Position numbers and translations under genes: made by a program. The notes beneath the pieces are model-generated. The model saw only the letters and a program-made list of their open reading frames with translations. It ran no database searches and had not been told where the DNA came from. A stretch of DNA of 64,000 bases, taken from IMG/VR virus record IMGVR_UViG_3300040807_002082, positions 1 to 64,000 of that record. One strand, given 5' to 3'. Shown in pieces: positions 1 through 7,397 of this stretch. How positions within the stretch are numbered: the first letter of the stretch is position 1; each line of letters starts with the position of its first letter. Source of the DNA: a virus.

Positions 1-113
1 TGTCTTGTCATATCGCTTGCGGCATGTTGAGCAATTGCTAAGTTTCCGCCATTTCCTATAATGGCAATGCGATTAGCTTGAGTAATACAATCAGCTATTC
101 TTTTGTCTATCAA
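1..113 (-). CDS. SIS-domain sugar isomerase, N-terminal fragment (GmhA-like)
   Basis: The gene runs off the left edge, so only about 37 N-terminal residues are present. The visible part contains RIAIIGNGGNLAIAQHAASD, which matches the sugar-phosphate-binding start of SIS-domain proteins such as sedoheptulose-7-phosphate isomerase (GmhA). I start it at a TTG (complement of 111-113) because a GGAG Shine-Dalgarno lies 7 nt upstream; it overlaps the end of the KdsB-like gene by 23 nt. Its neighbour activates Kdo-type sugars, so a role in making a nucleotide sugar for surface glycan is likely. Substrate cannot be told from a fragment. Confidence 0.7.
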   Translation of the reverse strand, partial: MIDKRIADCITQANRIAIIGNGGNLAIAQHAASDMTR

Positions 114-789
114 GATACTTCTCCACTAATTTAATATCACTTGGAACGTCAACGGCCGGCGTACGTTCACTAATCATATATGGTATAACATCAACTATTC
201 CTATGAATGCTAATGTGTCTAGTCCTTTATGCGCATATACTAATTCTTGATCATATTCTGGAAAATTCATAATTACACCAAGATCATATACATATAAACC
301 ATTAATACCAACAAGATTTGGACTATACATTAGTTCCCGATCAGGAGTTCTTGTTAAGTAAATGATTTTGCCATTGTTGATAACGGCTTTAACAACATTT
401 ATATTACTACGTTCTTCTTCTGTTAATGGATAACAACACTGAACCATTTCAGCATTTGTTTCAAACATTTTACGAATGATTCCAGATATCATCTCAGGTG
501 TAACACACGGTTCATCACTTTGTAAATTTACAATATAATCAGCATCAGTTTGAATAACAGCCTCAGCAACTCGTGAAGTACAAGTGTTGTGAATCTTTTT
601 TGTTTTAATAAGATTAGGCGCCCAGATGCTGTCGTATTCGTCAGCAGCTACATATACTTTATTAATATCTGCACAAGCGTTCGCGTTATCAATGCAATGC
701 TGTAGCATTGATTTACCTTTTATTTCAGCAAATATTTTGTTTGGAAAGCGAGTTGATGCAGTTCTCGCTGGTATAATACATTCAATCAT
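91..789 (-). CDS. CMP-Kdo synthetase-like cytidylyltransferase (KdsB family)
   Basis: 232 residues, close to the usual KdsB length of about 250. The N-terminus carries the nucleotide-binding motif IPARTASTRFPNK, and mid-protein LQSDEPCVTP matches the conserved QGDEP segment. The family transfers CMP from CTP to a keto-deoxy sugar (Kdo or a related acid). The start overlaps the end of the upstream gene by 4 nt and a SIS isomerase follows, so this is an operon for sugar activation. The exact sugar is not determined; an acylneuraminate cytidylyltransferase is the alternative. Confidence 0.8.
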   Translation of the reverse strand: MIECIIPARTASTRFPNKIFAEIKGKSMLQHCIDNANACADINKVYVAADEYDSIWAPNLIKTKKIHNTCTSRVAEAVIQTDADYIVNLQSDEPCVTPEMISGIIRKMFETNAEMVQCCYPLTEEERSNINVVKAVINNGKIIYLTRTPDRELMYSPNLVGINGLYVYDLGVIMNFPEYDQELVYAHKGLDTLAFIGIVDVIPYMISERTPAVDVPSDIKLVEKYLDRQKNS

Positions 790-1700
790 TTTTTTATCAT
801 TCCTATAAAAGCTTTTATCACTTCAATCTCGTCCACTATATGCCGTTGATCTTGATTTGGTTTTGTTATAACACAGTCTCTTTCCCAATCGTATTGTCTT
901 ATTTTTCCTATTGGGCTTGACATAGAACCCCAAGTTGCTCTTTGAACTTCGTGTTCTTCAAGAACTCCTTCTCTTGTTCTAACCTCGTGGGTTTCAATTG
1001 GTACTGCATCAAAATGATGCCAAGCAATAGCCGGTATTCCAACCATCGCCGCAGTAAAATATGTAGCACCCGAATAGCAAAAGTGATAATCAGAATATCT
1101 CATAGTTTCGTACATTTCTTGTGCTGTCATTTTATAATCAATATATTTAATATAATATCCATATTGGTTTGCGTATTTTTTGACGAGTGGTAGAATTCTT
1201 TCTTCTGCTTCAACGACTTTGTCTCGCCTGCGCGGAGACATTAATCTCTCGGCTTTATGCACGGTTATGTAATTGCCCTGAGGATCCCATTGCTTTTCAA
1301 ACGGCCAAATTTGAGAATGCCTCCATTGCGTTGATTGAGAAGGATACGCATCGTGTGCTCGGTATATACTGATTATTGCGCCGTTCTTTGGTGCCTTTAA
1401 ATTCTTTATGAAATATAATACTGATTCGTATGCGGTTTCAGCATTTTCAGGTTTTCTTTTCCAATGCTTTGCTATTGTCCAAAGAACCGTTATATGAAGA
1501 GGCTCGTTTGTTACATGCTCATCTGCTAATTGCTGCGCATCTAAAAAGGCAGGACTAAGCAAACTCATAATCGTTGCGTGAGAATGAGATGTATGGTTGC
1601 AGAATCTAATTATTCGGGATTTTGCCGGGTCAGTTTTTATACCCGAAGGATCGCATCCTTTATAAATAGTTTCAAGGTGGGTTATATTCACAGTATTCAT
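786..1700 (-). CDS. Uncharacterised protein, possible GT-B glycosyltransferase
   Basis: 304 residues, first gene of the leftmost sugar operon. I do not recognise a family with confidence. The C-terminal third has a segment (YHFCYSGATYFTAAMVGIPA) that resembles the nucleotide-sugar-binding end of GT-B glycosyltransferases, where a Gly/Ala-rich loop precedes a helix. There is no Shine-Dalgarno in front of the ATG at 1700. A late-type box lies only 6 nt upstream, so the mRNA could be nearly leaderless, or a more internal Met could be used. The function is inferred mainly from its neighbours. Confidence 0.5.
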   Translation of the reverse strand: MNTVNITHLETIYKGCDPSGIKTDPAKSRIIRFCNHTSHSHATIMSLLSPAFLDAQQLADEHVTNEPLHITVLWTIAKHWKRKPENAETAYESVLYFIKNLKAPKNGAIISIYRAHDAYPSQSTQWRHSQIWPFEKQWDPQGNYITVHKAERLMSPRRRDKVVEAEERILPLVKKYANQYGYYIKYIDYKMTAQEMYETMRYSDYHFCYSGATYFTAAMVGIPAIAWHHFDAVPIETHEVRTREGVLEEHEVQRATWGSMSSPIGKIRQYDWERDCVITKPNQDQRHIVDEIEVIKAFIGMIKK

Positions 1701-1705
1701 ACTGT

Positions 1706-1713
1706 TATTTATA
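1706..1713 (-). promoter_or_regulatory. Candidate T4-type late promoter box (TATAAATA)
   Basis: TATAAATA on the minus strand, directly upstream of the 786-1700 gene. Exact match to the T4 late box. The spacing would place the transcript start almost on the ATG. Confidence 0.4.
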
Positions 1714-1725
1714 AGGAGACCTTAA

Positions 1726-1887
1726 ATGATATCAGAAGAAAGAACCTGCAATAAATGTGGGCACCGCTGCCATTGCTATGCACCCAATTGTAAAGAATGT
1801 GTTAATGATGTGTGTGGAACTTGCGACTGCAAAGAACCAGATAGAACAGGAACGGATGCTAGAAATTGGGATGGATATTTAAAATAA
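1726..1887 (+). CDS. Cys-rich 53-aa microprotein
   Basis: Starts at an ATG with AAGGAG 8 nt upstream. The 53 residues contain eight cysteines, several in CxxC or CxC spacing (CNKCGHRCHC, CKECVNDVC, CDC), which suggests one or two zinc sites. No family recognised. It overlaps the start of the next reading frame and opens the small plus-strand operon with the lipase. It could be a zinc-ribbon nucleic-acid binder, but nothing in the sequence proves this. Confidence 0.6.
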   Translation: MISEERTCNKCGHRCHCYAPNCKECVNDVCGTCDCKEPDRTGTDARNWDGYLK

Positions 1888-2132
1888 AGGAGCCAAATGA
1901 TGTCGAAGAATGGGGTCGTCACTATCAGCGACTTATCGAAATTCAGTCTATCAAAAGAAGAATTGAAAAACTCAGGAAAGAACTTCATCCTTCACGACCC
2001 AGAACTTTGGAACGAGCAGGAAGCTTGGAGGAAAGGCCACGACCTGTGGAACCAGTACACCAGGACAAAGAAAGCAAAAGAAACGCAGAGTTAGATGCAA
2101 TTAAAGCAAAATTAACAGGAGGAAAGTTATGA
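1866..2132 (+). CDS. Small charged helical protein of unknown function (alternative frame present)
   Basis: Up to 88 residues, TTG start, rich in Arg/Lys/Glu with a predicted helical stretch (residues about 14-45). Its stop overlaps the lipase start as ATGA, and its third codon positions are AT-rich like neighbouring genes. A competing frame (1897-2094, 65 codons) has a better start, ATG preceded by AAAGGAG, but GC-rich third positions. I favour the long frame as the true protein. Initiation is unclear; a weak GGA lies 9 nt before the TTG. Confidence 0.5.
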   Translation: MGWIFKIKEPNDVEEWGRHYQRLIEIQSIKRRIEKLRKELHPSRPRTLERAGSLEERPRPVEPVHQDKESKRNAELDAIKAKLTGGKL

Positions 2133-2833
2133 TCTGTAACAAAATGGCTAGGTTGGCTGAACTTGCATACCTAGACGGTAAAGAAGCAAAACCTAAAATG
2201 AAGGCCTTGGGGTATACAGGTCATAAGTTTTTTGAAAACGATGGTGCACAGTGCCACGCGGTATGGACTAAAGAAGAATATGTTCTTGCGTTCCGCGGCA
2301 CCGAACCGTCTGAACTTTCAGATGTACTTGCCGATTTAAATGCAATCCCACGTGGTGCTATGACCCACGGGTTGGTACATTCAGGTTTTAGAAACGAATG
2401 CGATAAAATATGGGATGATATTGTATTGCACCACGGCAAAGGCCATACAACTAAAAAGCTTTATATCACAGGACATTCGTTAGGTGCTGCAATGGCAACC
2501 ATTGCTACATCACGTTTCGAAGAAGATATGAAAGTCGAACAGTTAACAACGTTTGGATCACCAAGAGTTGGTACTCGTAAATTTGTTAAGAATATTGAAA
2601 CAAAGCATATGCGGTTTGTTAATAACAACGATATCGTTACAAAGGTTCCACTATTCATTATGGGTTACAAGCACCATGGTGAATTACAATATATTAACTT
2701 CTATGGCAACATTCGCAAAATGACTGGGTGGCAGTTAATCAAGGATAGATGGCGTGGTTGGAAATCTGGAATTTTAGATGGAGCAAAAGATCATGGTATG
2801 GACAATTATGTCCGTTGTACTGAAGGAAAGTAA
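2129..2833 (+). CDS. Class 3 lipase-family alpha/beta hydrolase
   Basis: 234 residues. The nucleophile elbow GHSLGAAMA is typical of class 3 lipases. FRGTEPSE is the oxyanion-side motif, NNNDIVTKVP supplies the likely catalytic Asp, and a His late in the protein (KDHGMDNY) could complete the triad. No signal peptide is seen, so it probably acts inside the cell or during lysis. It is followed by two small membrane proteins. A Shine-Dalgarno GGAGG precedes the ATG. The substrate (phospholipid or other ester) is unknown. Confidence 0.85.
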   Translation: MICNKMARLAELAYLDGKEAKPKMKALGYTGHKFFENDGAQCHAVWTKEEYVLAFRGTEPSELSDVLADLNAIPRGAMTHGLVHSGFRNECDKIWDDIVLHHGKGHTTKKLYITGHSLGAAMATIATSRFEEDMKVEQLTTFGSPRVGTRKFVKNIETKHMRFVNNNDIVTKVPLFIMGYKHHGELQYINFYGNIRKMTGWQLIKDRWRGWKSGILDGAKDHGMDNYVRCTEGK

Positions 2834-2836
2834 TAA

Positions 2837-3229
2837 ATGGAAATGCTAACAAGAATGTTTGGAGATACGCTGTGGATTTATACGGCTATAGGTGGCTCGT
2901 TAATAGGTGCAGCGTTTTTAGCATGGTTTAGAAACACACACGCTGCGTTATGGCTAATGAGTAAGTTTGATTTGTTTTTAGACTCATTAGTTGACAAGTT
3001 TGGCTGGGATTTTTTACAAGATGACCCAGAAGCTTGGCGCAAAAGATACCCAAAAGTAACCAAAAAGATTGATGAGCTTGAAGCTCGGATCAAGGAACTC
3101 GAAGCGATGGCACACCCATCAAGAGAGCTTGAAGAGTTTTCCGCGTGGCCTGAGCTTGATCTTCGTATCAAAAATTTAGAAGAAGGTCGTAAAGCAAAGA
3201 TCATTCGACAGAAAGGAGAAAAAAAATGA
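2837..3229 (+). CDS. Membrane-anchored coiled-coil protein
   Basis: 130 residues: one hydrophobic segment near residues 12-30, then a soluble helical part with heptad-like Glu/Lys/Leu (KKIDELEARIKELEAMA). It starts 3 nt after the lipase stop and overlaps the next small membrane gene as ATGA. This topology is seen in inner-membrane spanins and holin partners, but a separate spanin pair lies at 52.4-53.2 kb, so the role here is open. Confidence 0.6.
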   Translation: MEMLTRMFGDTLWIYTAIGGSLIGAAFLAWFRNTHAALWLMSKFDLFLDSLVDKFGWDFLQDDPEAWRKRYPKVTKKIDELEARIKELEAMAHPSRELEEFSAWPELDLRIKNLEEGRKAKIIRQKGEKK

Positions 3230-3384
3230 TGGGATGGATTAAAGGAAGATTAATGGAACGCACATCTTGGGATGGCGCAATGTTAATCGGTGTTGGTCTT
3301 GTCGGTTTAATGATGCCACTTGACCTAGTTTCTTATGCAGCAATTGCGTGGGGAGCAGTTACATTACTCAAATCAGAAGAGTAA
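3226..3384 (+). CDS. Small two-helix membrane protein (holin-like)
   Basis: 52 residues, Shine-Dalgarno AAAGGAG. Two hydrophobic stretches (about 18-31 and 33-48) are separated by a Pro-Leu-Asp turn, with charged ends. Size and topology resemble class II holins. It is coupled to the preceding coiled-coil membrane protein and shares the lipase operon. Holin activity is inference from shape only. Confidence 0.6.
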   Translation: MMGWIKGRLMERTSWDGAMLIGVGLVGLMMPLDLVSYAAIAWGAVTLLKSEE

Positions 3385-3687
3385 TTATTTTTTAGGCTTG
3401 TAATACTTATCGTATATAAAGCCTATTTGTCTACGTTCAGGATGCTTATGTATCCACTGACCGGTTGATGGATCAAACTTGTTCTTAAAAAAGTTATCCA
3501 TCTTCCGGTTTCCAGTCTTAATAGACGGATCTACTTTCAAACACATTGCGTCAAATTCAGAATCAGGAATAAGCGATTCGTTTTCAAATTCATAAGCATA
3601 CGCATAAACGCTTAATTTAATACGTAAACGGATTTGTTCTGATTTTAAATCCTCGGGTGTTTTCTCAACAAAATCTAATAGCGACAT
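3385..3687 (-). CDS. Stand-alone NAD+-ligase Ia-like domain protein
   Basis: 100 residues. The segment LRIKLSVYAYAYEFENESLI followed by PDSEFDAM resembles domain Ia of NAD+-dependent DNA ligases, where Tyr residues and an Asp bind nicotinamide mononucleotide. No adenylation domain follows; the gene ends about 45 residues later. The start overlaps the end of the P450 gene by 13 nt. Either a free-standing NMN-binding or accessory domain, or chance similarity. It converges tail to tail with the plus-strand operon. Confidence 0.55.
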   Translation of the reverse strand: MSLLDFVEKTPEDLKSEQIRLRIKLSVYAYAYEFENESLIPDSEFDAMCLKVDPSIKTGNRKMDNFFKNKFDPSTGQWIHKHPERRQIGFIYDKYYKPKK

Positions 3688-5024
3688 TTAATTCTCATCT
3701 GTATTTGATTTTTAGGGCAGGTGGTTAACCGATGAGCAGGTTCAACATGTTGATGACCGTGTAACTCAAAATCATAATTCATAATCATATTTGCCATAAC
3801 AACAAGTGCTTCAGTTTGAGCAAATGCTGAACCTGCACAAATATGAGGTCCACCGCCAAACGGAATATACGTACCTGGGATTATCTTGTCTTTATTTTCA
3901 GGCAAAAATCTGTCAGGAATAAAAGCATTTGGTTTAACCCAATACTTATTGTGTCTATGTATTGCGTATGGAATTACTAATATTGATCTATCAGCAATTA
4001 ACTTATAGCCTTCAATTTCAATGTCTTGGCTTGGGCAACGAGGAAACACTGTACTTGGCGGATATAGTCTCAATGTTTCCTGAAAGAAGGCTTTTGTAAA
4101 TTCAAGCTTATTCAAATTCTTTTGAGTTAATCCTTCTTTATAAATCTGTTTGATTTCGGTCCGCATACGGCTAATGTGTTGTGGTTGTTGCGTAAGGATA
4201 TAAAATATCCATGTTAGTACACTTGCCGTAGTTTCGTGGCCAGATAAAAAGAATACTGTAAGTTGGTCAATAATCTCTTCTTTGCTAAAGCCGTTACCAT
4301 CTTTATCTTTTGCGTTAATAACAAGATGAGCAATGTTATCCTTACTCGTATTGTTTACGTATTCATATCCGATTTGACTACGGATCCTACGGCAGGCGCG
4401 ATAAAAGATAGGTGGTTGTTTTTGTATCCGACTAGGATTTGTTATAAAGGTAGCAATATCTCTTGATGAAACCAATCTTTTAAACAATGACCAATCATCA
4501 AACATTTGTCTAGAAACATGGTCACTGATTGGTTTACCGAACATCAAACGATACATAACGTCTGACGTTAGATAATACATCATATAATCAAGAGAGAAAG
4601 TCCTTGGCAAATTCTCAATGAACTCATTAACAGTTTCAAGAATTGTGTCAAAGGACTTTTGGGATCTTAAAGAATAATAAGCAGGCGCAAGCATTTGTTT
4701 ATCCTTTGCCCACTTTTCTCCGGTTGTAATGAATAGACTTTTGCCGCCAAGTTCTTCTATAGAACTAACCAATAAATCGCTTTTATAAAATAATCCTTTT
4801 TCATCCTGAAGGATTTCTTTTGCGATTTTAGGATTGTTAACTAAAAGACTTCCTTGTCTTCCGAAAGGAACAACGTCGAGATTAAACGCAGTATCAGGTA
4901 ACAATTCTAAAAAGTTACCGTCGCCTTTGTATGCAGATCTTGCTAAAGACTGTAGTTGATTGAGCGCAATTGGCTTTGGCGGAATATAATCCACATTAGA
5001 ACTCCCGAAGCAAAGCTGACGCAA
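3675..5024 (-). CDS. Cytochrome P450 monooxygenase
   Basis: 449 residues, full length for a soluble bacterial P450. All signature elements are present: the I-helix oxygen-activation motif SGHETT (261-266), the K-helix ExxR (ETLR, 316-319), and the heme-thiolate loop FGGGPHICAG with the axial Cys at about 396. There is no N-terminal membrane anchor. P450s need heme and an electron donor; a ferredoxin gene lies at 35742. The gene overlaps a small membrane-protein gene upstream and lies downstream of the sigma70-like promoter at 5514-5542. Substrate unknown; similarity to fatty-acid hydroxylase-type P450s is only an impression. Confidence 0.95.
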   Translation of the reverse strand: MRQLCFGSSNVDYIPPKPIALNQLQSLARSAYKGDGNFLELLPDTAFNLDVVPFGRQGSLLVNNPKIAKEILQDEKGLFYKSDLLVSSIEELGGKSLFITTGEKWAKDKQMLAPAYYSLRSQKSFDTILETVNEFIENLPRTFSLDYMMYYLTSDVMYRLMFGKPISDHVSRQMFDDWSLFKRLVSSRDIATFITNPSRIQKQPPIFYRACRRIRSQIGYEYVNNTSKDNIAHLVINAKDKDGNGFSKEEIIDQLTVFFLSGHETTASVLTWIFYILTQQPQHISRMRTEIKQIYKEGLTQKNLNKLEFTKAFFQETLRLYPPSTVFPRCPSQDIEIEGYKLIADRSILVIPYAIHRHNKYWVKPNAFIPDRFLPENKDKIIPGTYIPFGGGPHICAGSAFAQTEALVVMANMIMNYDFELHGHQHVEPAHRLTTCPKNQIQMRIKCRY

Positions 5025-5250
5025 GCATAATTGACATAACGCTATTCAATACAATAAGTGATCTGTCTTTCCACATAACCGAAACCCATAACCATAACAA
5101 GGTTCCAAACGTACCAACCGCAAGGTCAAGCATACGCCATTCAGGTCCTGCTTGTCGGAAAGTTACAGATACTAGGATAGCAACAGTTGCCGCCCATTTA
5201 ATGTACCAAGAAAAATTTTCACCATACCACTTGTCATCAGGTTTCATCAT
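4996..5250 (-). CDS. Small membrane protein, probably three helices
   Basis: 84 residues with three hydrophobic segments (about 16-29, 40-58, 65-80). It overlaps the P450 start by 29 nt and the preceding gene by 14 nt, so the three are translationally linked. No family recognised. It could anchor or assist the P450, but only adjacency supports that. Confidence 0.6.
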   Translation of the reverse strand: MMKPDDKWYGENFSWYIKWAATVAILVSVTFRQAGPEWRMLDLAVGTFGTLLWLWVSVMWKDRSLIVLNSVMSIMLASALLREF

Positions 5251-5488
5251 TATCCCTTAAAGTTTTCGCCTGCATATCAACCATATCTTGTACACTTGCG
5301 ATTGCCAATTCTACAATATTTTCACTAATTGGCTGCAAGTTACCTGAATATAAACCAATTACAATATTATCTTCAATTTTATTACGGTTTACTTTGCCAT
5401 TATCTAACGGAAGGTGAAGACGCTGCGACAGAATATCTAACGCTAACGCACCTGCCTGTCTTACTTCATATTTTTCCTGTTTTGTCAT
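5237..5488 (-). CDS. Hypothetical protein, 83 aa
   Basis: First gene of the P450 operon, just downstream of a sigma70-like promoter (5514-5542) with an AAGGATC ribosome site. Soluble, mixed helical composition. No family recognised. Confidence 0.6.
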   Translation of the reverse strand: MTKQEKYEVRQAGALALDILSQRLHLPLDNGKVNRNKIEDNIVIGLYSGNLQPISENIVELAIASVQDMVDMQAKTLRDNDET

Positions 5489-5513
5489 AAGAGATCCTTA
5501 ATTCAATATAGTA

Positions 5514-5542
5514 ATACTATACTATTATTTAGGAGATGTCAA
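5514..5542 (-). promoter_or_regulatory. Sigma70-like promoter for the P450 operon
   Basis: On the minus strand: TTGACA, 17 nt, TAGTAT. It sits across the end of the oxygenase gene and points into the 83-aa, membrane-protein and P450 genes. Confidence 0.7.
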
Positions 5543-6233
5543 CCATTTTTTTCCATTTTTCAACAGGCGGCAATGTTCGTTGATATGACATTGAATGATT
5601 ACGAGTAATTAAGATATCACCTGAAACACAGAATCTTGTCTTATACAAATCTTCTTTTGTTTTAAAACCTTGAATACCTGTAGGTTGATCTCCGTCGCGT
5701 ACTTCAACGTCGTGCGACAGGTCAGATGGGAAGATATACAAAACACCTTCGTTAACTTGAAGGTACACAACATTAGAATTTACCGAATCCCAGTCTGTTA
5801 CGTTATCGTTAAAGAAAAGGCCATATGGTTCGTTTGCGTGTTTGCCGTTTTTAAACAGCATCAGATCTCTTTCTTTACCTTCTGCAATGTGTGGATAATA
5901 TACAAAAGAGATATGGTTTTCAGCATGATCGTGTTTACGAATACCTGCCTCATTCGTTACATTAAAGAATGACTTTGTGATATGCAGGTCAATATTTTTT
6001 CTATTGATATGTAACCCATCAAGGTATTCATGAACCGCAGGATTCAAAACGTGTTGATAGAAAAAGGAAACAGAATCATCAAGGTGTAATTCTTCAAATC
6101 CGAGCCAATCGTGAGATTCACCATTTTGATTTGAATGCTTTAGAAATAAATCAAACCACAGTTCTTTTTCTTCTTGTCTAACCGTGCGATCTAATTTTGT
6201 TACGACCGTCGGAAATAATAATATATGTTCCAT
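5529..6233 (-). CDS. Putative 2OG-Fe(II) oxygenase-like protein
   Basis: About 234 residues. The core has HDHAENHISFVYYPH (candidate metal His/Asp), a long insertion, then GVLYIFPSDLSHDVEV with a second His, and finally an Arg-containing strand (TRFCVSGDI) that would bind 2-oxoglutarate. This is the jelly-roll pattern of phage 2OG-Fe(II) oxygenases related to TIGR02466. I use the ATG at 6233 rather than a TTG four codons earlier, which would overlap the preceding stop. Substrate unknown. Confidence 0.7.
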   Translation of the reverse strand: MEHILLFPTVVTKLDRTVRQEEKELWFDLFLKHSNQNGESHDWLGFEELHLDDSVSFFYQHVLNPAVHEYLDGLHINRKNIDLHITKSFFNVTNEAGIRKHDHAENHISFVYYPHIAEGKERDLMLFKNGKHANEPYGLFFNDNVTDWDSVNSNVVYLQVNEGVLYIFPSDLSHDVEVRDGDQPTGIQGFKTKEDLYKTRFCVSGDILITRNHSMSYQRTLPPVEKWKKMVDIS

Positions 6234-6235
6234 TT

Positions 6236-6865
6236 TTAATCCCAAAGGTTTTCATAATACTTTCCGAATAATCGGAATCCATTGTTCATTCTTTCTTGAT
6301 GTGCTTTTCGGCCTTCATCATCTGTCCATTCAAAGCGGCCGCCCATTATGCTGCCATCTTCACTTTGAATATACGGGCCGTAATAATCTTCTTCCCAAGA
6401 ATCGCGGCATTTTTGCTCAAATGCCCAAATCATTTCGTCCATAATCCAATCCCAACGATCAAAAAACTTTTCGTCAGTTTCGCCGTTTGACCGAAATGCT
6501 TTGCTTTCAGGATCATTAATTCGCAATTCTTCTGGCACATCAGTCATATCAACATTTGGAGCACCTTGCTTAGTTTCTTTTAATTGTTTGAGCATTGAAA
6601 GTATAATTGGAGCAAGAGTATGATCCATGCTCCAAGTGTCATACCGGTCAATACGAACTTTAACTTTTTGTTCTTTGCGATCAAGATACAAGTTGATTGA
6701 ACGGTTATAGATCCACTGTAACACATCTTCTGTTTTTTCTAAAAAGTTTTCAAAACGTGTCTGTGTTTCAGGCCAATCGGTGTAGACGTCATACTTTTTT
6801 TTCATGTAACGGTCGTGTACACAACTTACCCAACGGTTTACATATGGTCCAATATAAACTTTCAT
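6236..6865 (-). CDS. Conserved T4-like phage protein of unknown function
   Basis: 209 residues from the ATG at 6865, which overlaps the HNH stop codon. It begins MKVYIGPYVNRWVSC and contains DTWSMDHTLAPIILSMLKQL. I recognise this pattern from marine T4-like phages, where it has no assigned role. Rich in Trp, Asp and Tyr; soluble. No catalytic motif that I can name. Confidence 0.75.
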   Translation of the reverse strand: MKVYIGPYVNRWVSCVHDRYMKKKYDVYTDWPETQTRFENFLEKTEDVLQWIYNRSINLYLDRKEQKVKVRIDRYDTWSMDHTLAPIILSMLKQLKETKQGAPNVDMTDVPEELRINDPESKAFRSNGETDEKFFDRWDWIMDEMIWAFEQKCRDSWEEDYYGPYIQSEDGSIMGGRFEWTDDEGRKAHQERMNNGFRLFGKYYENLWD

Positions 6866-7374
6866 TATATAAACAACTCCCAACTTGGATGCTTAATTGT
6901 AAATTCCATCTGTTTTCTTTTACGAACCAATTCCCAATATCCTGGGCGGTATGGTTTATATTTAGGCTTCCAATCCATTCGGTTGCCTTTCGTCGAGTTG
7001 CAAGGATTACATGCTGCAACAATATTAGTCCACTCGGTTTTACCACCCCTACTAATTGGAATCACGTGGTCCATAGTTAAGTGAGTACGGCCAAAGTCGT
7101 TTCCGCAGTATTGGCATTTATACTGATCGCGTAAATAAAGGTTAGATTTTGAAAACCTAACCTCTGTCTTTGATTTGATATATTGTTTCATCATAATCAC
7201 GGCGGGAACTTTGGTTTCCCAAGAGGGGCTCCGGACTAGCCAATCGTCGTACCATTCTAATACGTCACACTTATTGTGGTACATGTATCTGATAGCTTCT
7301 TTCCAATTAATAACACTGAGTGGTAAATAGTTGACGGGTTGAGCATTTGCGTTTAGAATCAAAACGTCGGACAA
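6865..7374 (-). CDS. HNH endonuclease
   Basis: 169 residues. The zinc-binding HNH core is clear: CQYCG, then MDHVIPISRGG (catalytic His in DHV), then NIVAACNPCNSTKG with the Asn and second Cys pair. The N-terminal half has the layout of bacterial and phage free-standing HNH proteins rather than homing endonucleases in introns. No split host gene is seen nearby. Likely a DNA nickase or nuclease; target unknown. Confidence 0.9.
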   Translation of the reverse strand: MSDVLILNANAQPVNYLPLSVINWKEAIRYMYHNKCDVLEWYDDWLVRSPSWETKVPAVIMMKQYIKSKTEVRFSKSNLYLRDQYKCQYCGNDFGRTHLTMDHVIPISRGGKTEWTNIVAACNPCNSTKGNRMDWKPKYKPYRPGYWELVRKRKQMEFTIKHPSWELFI

Positions 7375-7397
7375 CTTTAGACCTCCTTTTTTGCTAT

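Noticed and set aside
6865-7374. HNH gene as an intron-homing endonuclease
   Set aside because: No split gene or intron-like flanks are visible on either side; it is coupled to neighbouring genes as a normal operon member.
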